Shown: in pieces, positions 62,387 to 64,000 of the stretch | How positions within the stretch are numbered: position 1 is the stretch's first letter | How the letters are laid out: each line of letters starts with the position of its first letter | DNA from: Alphaproteobacteria bacterium | GTDB taxonomy: Bacteria; Planctomycetota; Phycisphaerae; UBA1845 | Direction: 5' to 3' | Assembly: GCA_028285105.1 (NCBI GenBank) | Contig: JANQQE010000001.1 | Span: forward strand, 62,001 to 126,000 | DNA: 64,000 nt | Notes under the pieces: model-generated | Told to the model about the DNA's origin: nothing | The model's input: only the letters and a program-made list of their open reading frames with translations | Database searches by the model: none | Position numbers and translations under genes: made by a program

Positions 62387-63566
62387 ATGCTGCTGGATGG
62401 AATTCTTCACACGACTAGCCCGGGTCGGCTGACATATCCATATCGGCACGCGCGGGTGCTGGCGATTCTTTTGTCCGCGATCTTTTCGCTATCGGCGCAC
62501 GGAGGTGATTTGCTGGTGGCGAGTTTCTCGAACGGGAAAATTGTGCGTTTCGCGGAGTCGAATGGTGCTTACTTGGGTGATTTTGTATCGACTGGGAGTG
62601 GAGGACTCACCTCGCCGCACGCTCTGGGGTTCGGCCCAAATGGGCACCTCTATGTTGCAACTTTCAGCGGGAGGAATGTACTGCGGTATAACGGAACAAC
62701 CGGTGCGCCGCTGCCGAGTTCAACGGGGGCAATTGGAACTGCGGAGTTCGTGGCGTCTGGCGCTGGTGGCTTGAGCCTGGCCGCGGGCATGGACTTCGGG
62801 CCGGATGGAAATCTTTACGTCAGCGATCATGCCACCAGCCGAGTGTTACGCTACGACCGGCGCATTCATCGGCATATTTGTTGCGTCCGGCGCCGGCGGT
62901 CTCGACGATGCGGAGTTGGTCAAATTCGGCCCGGATGAAAACCTGTACGTATGCAGCGCATCCAACGGTTGCGTGATGCGTTATGATGGTACTTCAGGTG
63001 CGCCGCTTCGAAGCGCTATAGGTGCGGTGGGAACTGCACAATTTACAACCCCGGGAAGCGGCGGATTGAGCGACCCCCATGATCTGGCTTTCGGTCCAGA
63101 TGGGAATCTCTACGTTGCGTCACTGGGCAGCAGCGCCGTGATCCAGTACGACGGAACCACCGGCGCATTATTGAGTCAGTTTGTTACTACCGGAGTGCCC
63201 ACGGCGCATGGCGTCGAATTCGGAAGGGATGAAAATCTGTATGTTGCCTCATTCGGCTCGACGGGCATTGCTCATTTTGAGGGTTCCACCGGTGCTGCGC
63301 TGGGCAATTTTGTTGTCCCAGGCGTCGGCGGAATGAGCGGACCGGCGGACTTAGTTTTTTGTCCTCGCGTCGTCGGTGACCTTGACGGTGACGGCGACGT
63401 TGACCTGTCCGACTTGAGTGAGTTTGCGGCTTGTGTCAACGGTCCTCAAAATAGCGCACTTCCACCAGGGTGTATACAGAGCGTCTTCGATCAGTCAGAC
63501 CTTGACAATGACACGGATGTAGATCTTCAAGACTTTGCAAAATTCATTTTTGGCTTCGACGGATAA
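62387..63566 (+). pseudogene. Exported NHL/SMP-30-like propeller protein with dockerin-like end, frameshifted
   Basis: Starts at ATG 62387 behind GAGGAGG with a signal peptide (VLAILLSAIFSLSAHGG). Propeller strands recur as GPNGHLYVATFSG-type and RYNGTTGAPL-type motifs. The frame breaks at about 62850-62860: the first part runs to VLRYD and then into Arg-rich noise, while the neighbouring frame resumes with TTGAFIGIFVASGAGGLDD and continues in good propeller sequence to a dockerin-like EF-hand pair (GDLDGDGDVDLSDLSEF, DLDNDTDVDLQDF). The other blades read RYDGTTGA at this point, so a deletion of about 8 nt between two ACGAC repeats explains the break. The repaired protein would have about 395 residues. 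The gene is inactive unless this is a sequencing error. It is related to the propeller of the metzincin at 3584-7438. Confidence 0.8.
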
Positions 63567-64000
63567 ACAGTTCTCTGCGTGCAACGCTTCTTACTCTTCA
63601 TCAACTGAAAATCAAAAATGACACGCGCGGTCCATCATTCAGAGAAGGATTGAGGAGATTATTCTCGAACAAATCAAAAGCAACGATCTTGGTCAAACTA
63701 CTTGACGCGATCGCTCGTTAGTGCGGAACTCATCAGGTATCCGAATTCATTTTCACTCAAAATCTGTCCAAATCGACCATGAGCAGTTGTTCTTGACAAA
63801 GAATGGCTTCAAACGCGCCTTGGTTTTCCAATCGCCCGCTAATCCCGGTTGAGAAGCCAGCTAATGCCCAATATGCGGCTCAGTTATGAATATCTTATTG
63901 GTGCGGGGAAGCTGTGAAATCTCTCAAAATACAATCATCACCAATACGTGTGGTACAACGATTTATAGGTGGTTAGTAGATCCAATCCGGACCAAGCGGA
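63567..64000. other. End of window, no supported gene
   Basis: 434 nt after the propeller pseudogene. Frames on both strands are short. On the minus strand the last few codons could be the end of a gene entering from the right (an open frame ending PLGPDWIY at 63975), but this is too little to call. Confidence 0.4.

Noticed and set aside
63970..64000. End of a minus-strand gene entering from the right edge
   Set aside because: Only eight codons before a stop; too short to support a gene.

Overview
The window looks like a chromosomal segment from a planctomycete, most plausibly of the Phycisphaerae type. The signs are several very large secreted proteins built from Asp/Asn/Cys repeats of the D-C-N-x-N-G-x-P-D-x-C kind with dockerin-like EF-hand modules, many membrane Ser/Thr kinases with TPR tails, ECF sigma factors of the planctomycete/acidobacterial type, and sulfatase, FN3 and Ig-repeat exoproteins. 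This assignment is inference from gene content. No rRNA, tRNA or CRISPR array was found.

Layout. 1-849: 5' part of a secreted GH13 alpha-glucan enzyme running off the left edge. 1536-3516: ABC-2 type exporter (ATPase plus permease). 3584-16733: three giant exoproteins, namely a metzincin protease with a beta-propeller, an M64-type protease with nine FN3 domains, and a VWA-domain protein. 17097-20557: ECF sigma factor plus kinase. 21650-24576: a secreted protein with a 51-residue Asp/Asn tract and a HEAT-like secreted protein. 24772-25093: a hairpin-rich noncoding stretch ending in an intrinsic terminator, directly before a polytopic membrane protein. 26815-30047: two adjacent alpha/alpha-toroid proteins, one with an AMMECR1-like domain. 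30650-32585: a decayed region holding a broken IS5-family transposase and a fragment of a CusA/CzcA-type RND pump. 32586-42836: kinase and sigma factor facing a 1901-residue Cys-rich exoprotein. 43211-45277: a MarR-controlled operon with two near-identical palindromic operators; its NmrA-like gene is frameshifted. 45745-56010: a seven-repeat Ig-like exoprotein, an RTX-sulfatase, and a third sigma/kinase pair. 56167-63566: a fourth kinase/sigma pair facing a subtilisin, then a frameshifted propeller protein with dockerin-like C-terminus.

The main organising theme is a module that occurs four times. An ECF sigma gene is joined at its 3' end (overlapping by 11 nt or separated by 4 to about 30 nt) to a transmembrane Ser/Thr kinase gene. 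The pair stands head-to-head with a gene for a large secreted protein: VWA protein, Cys-rich protein, sulfatase, or subtilisin. This suggests that each kinase senses something outside or at the envelope and controls its sigma factor, which transcribes the facing exoprotein gene. That regulatory link is inference; the arrangement itself is visible in the sequence.
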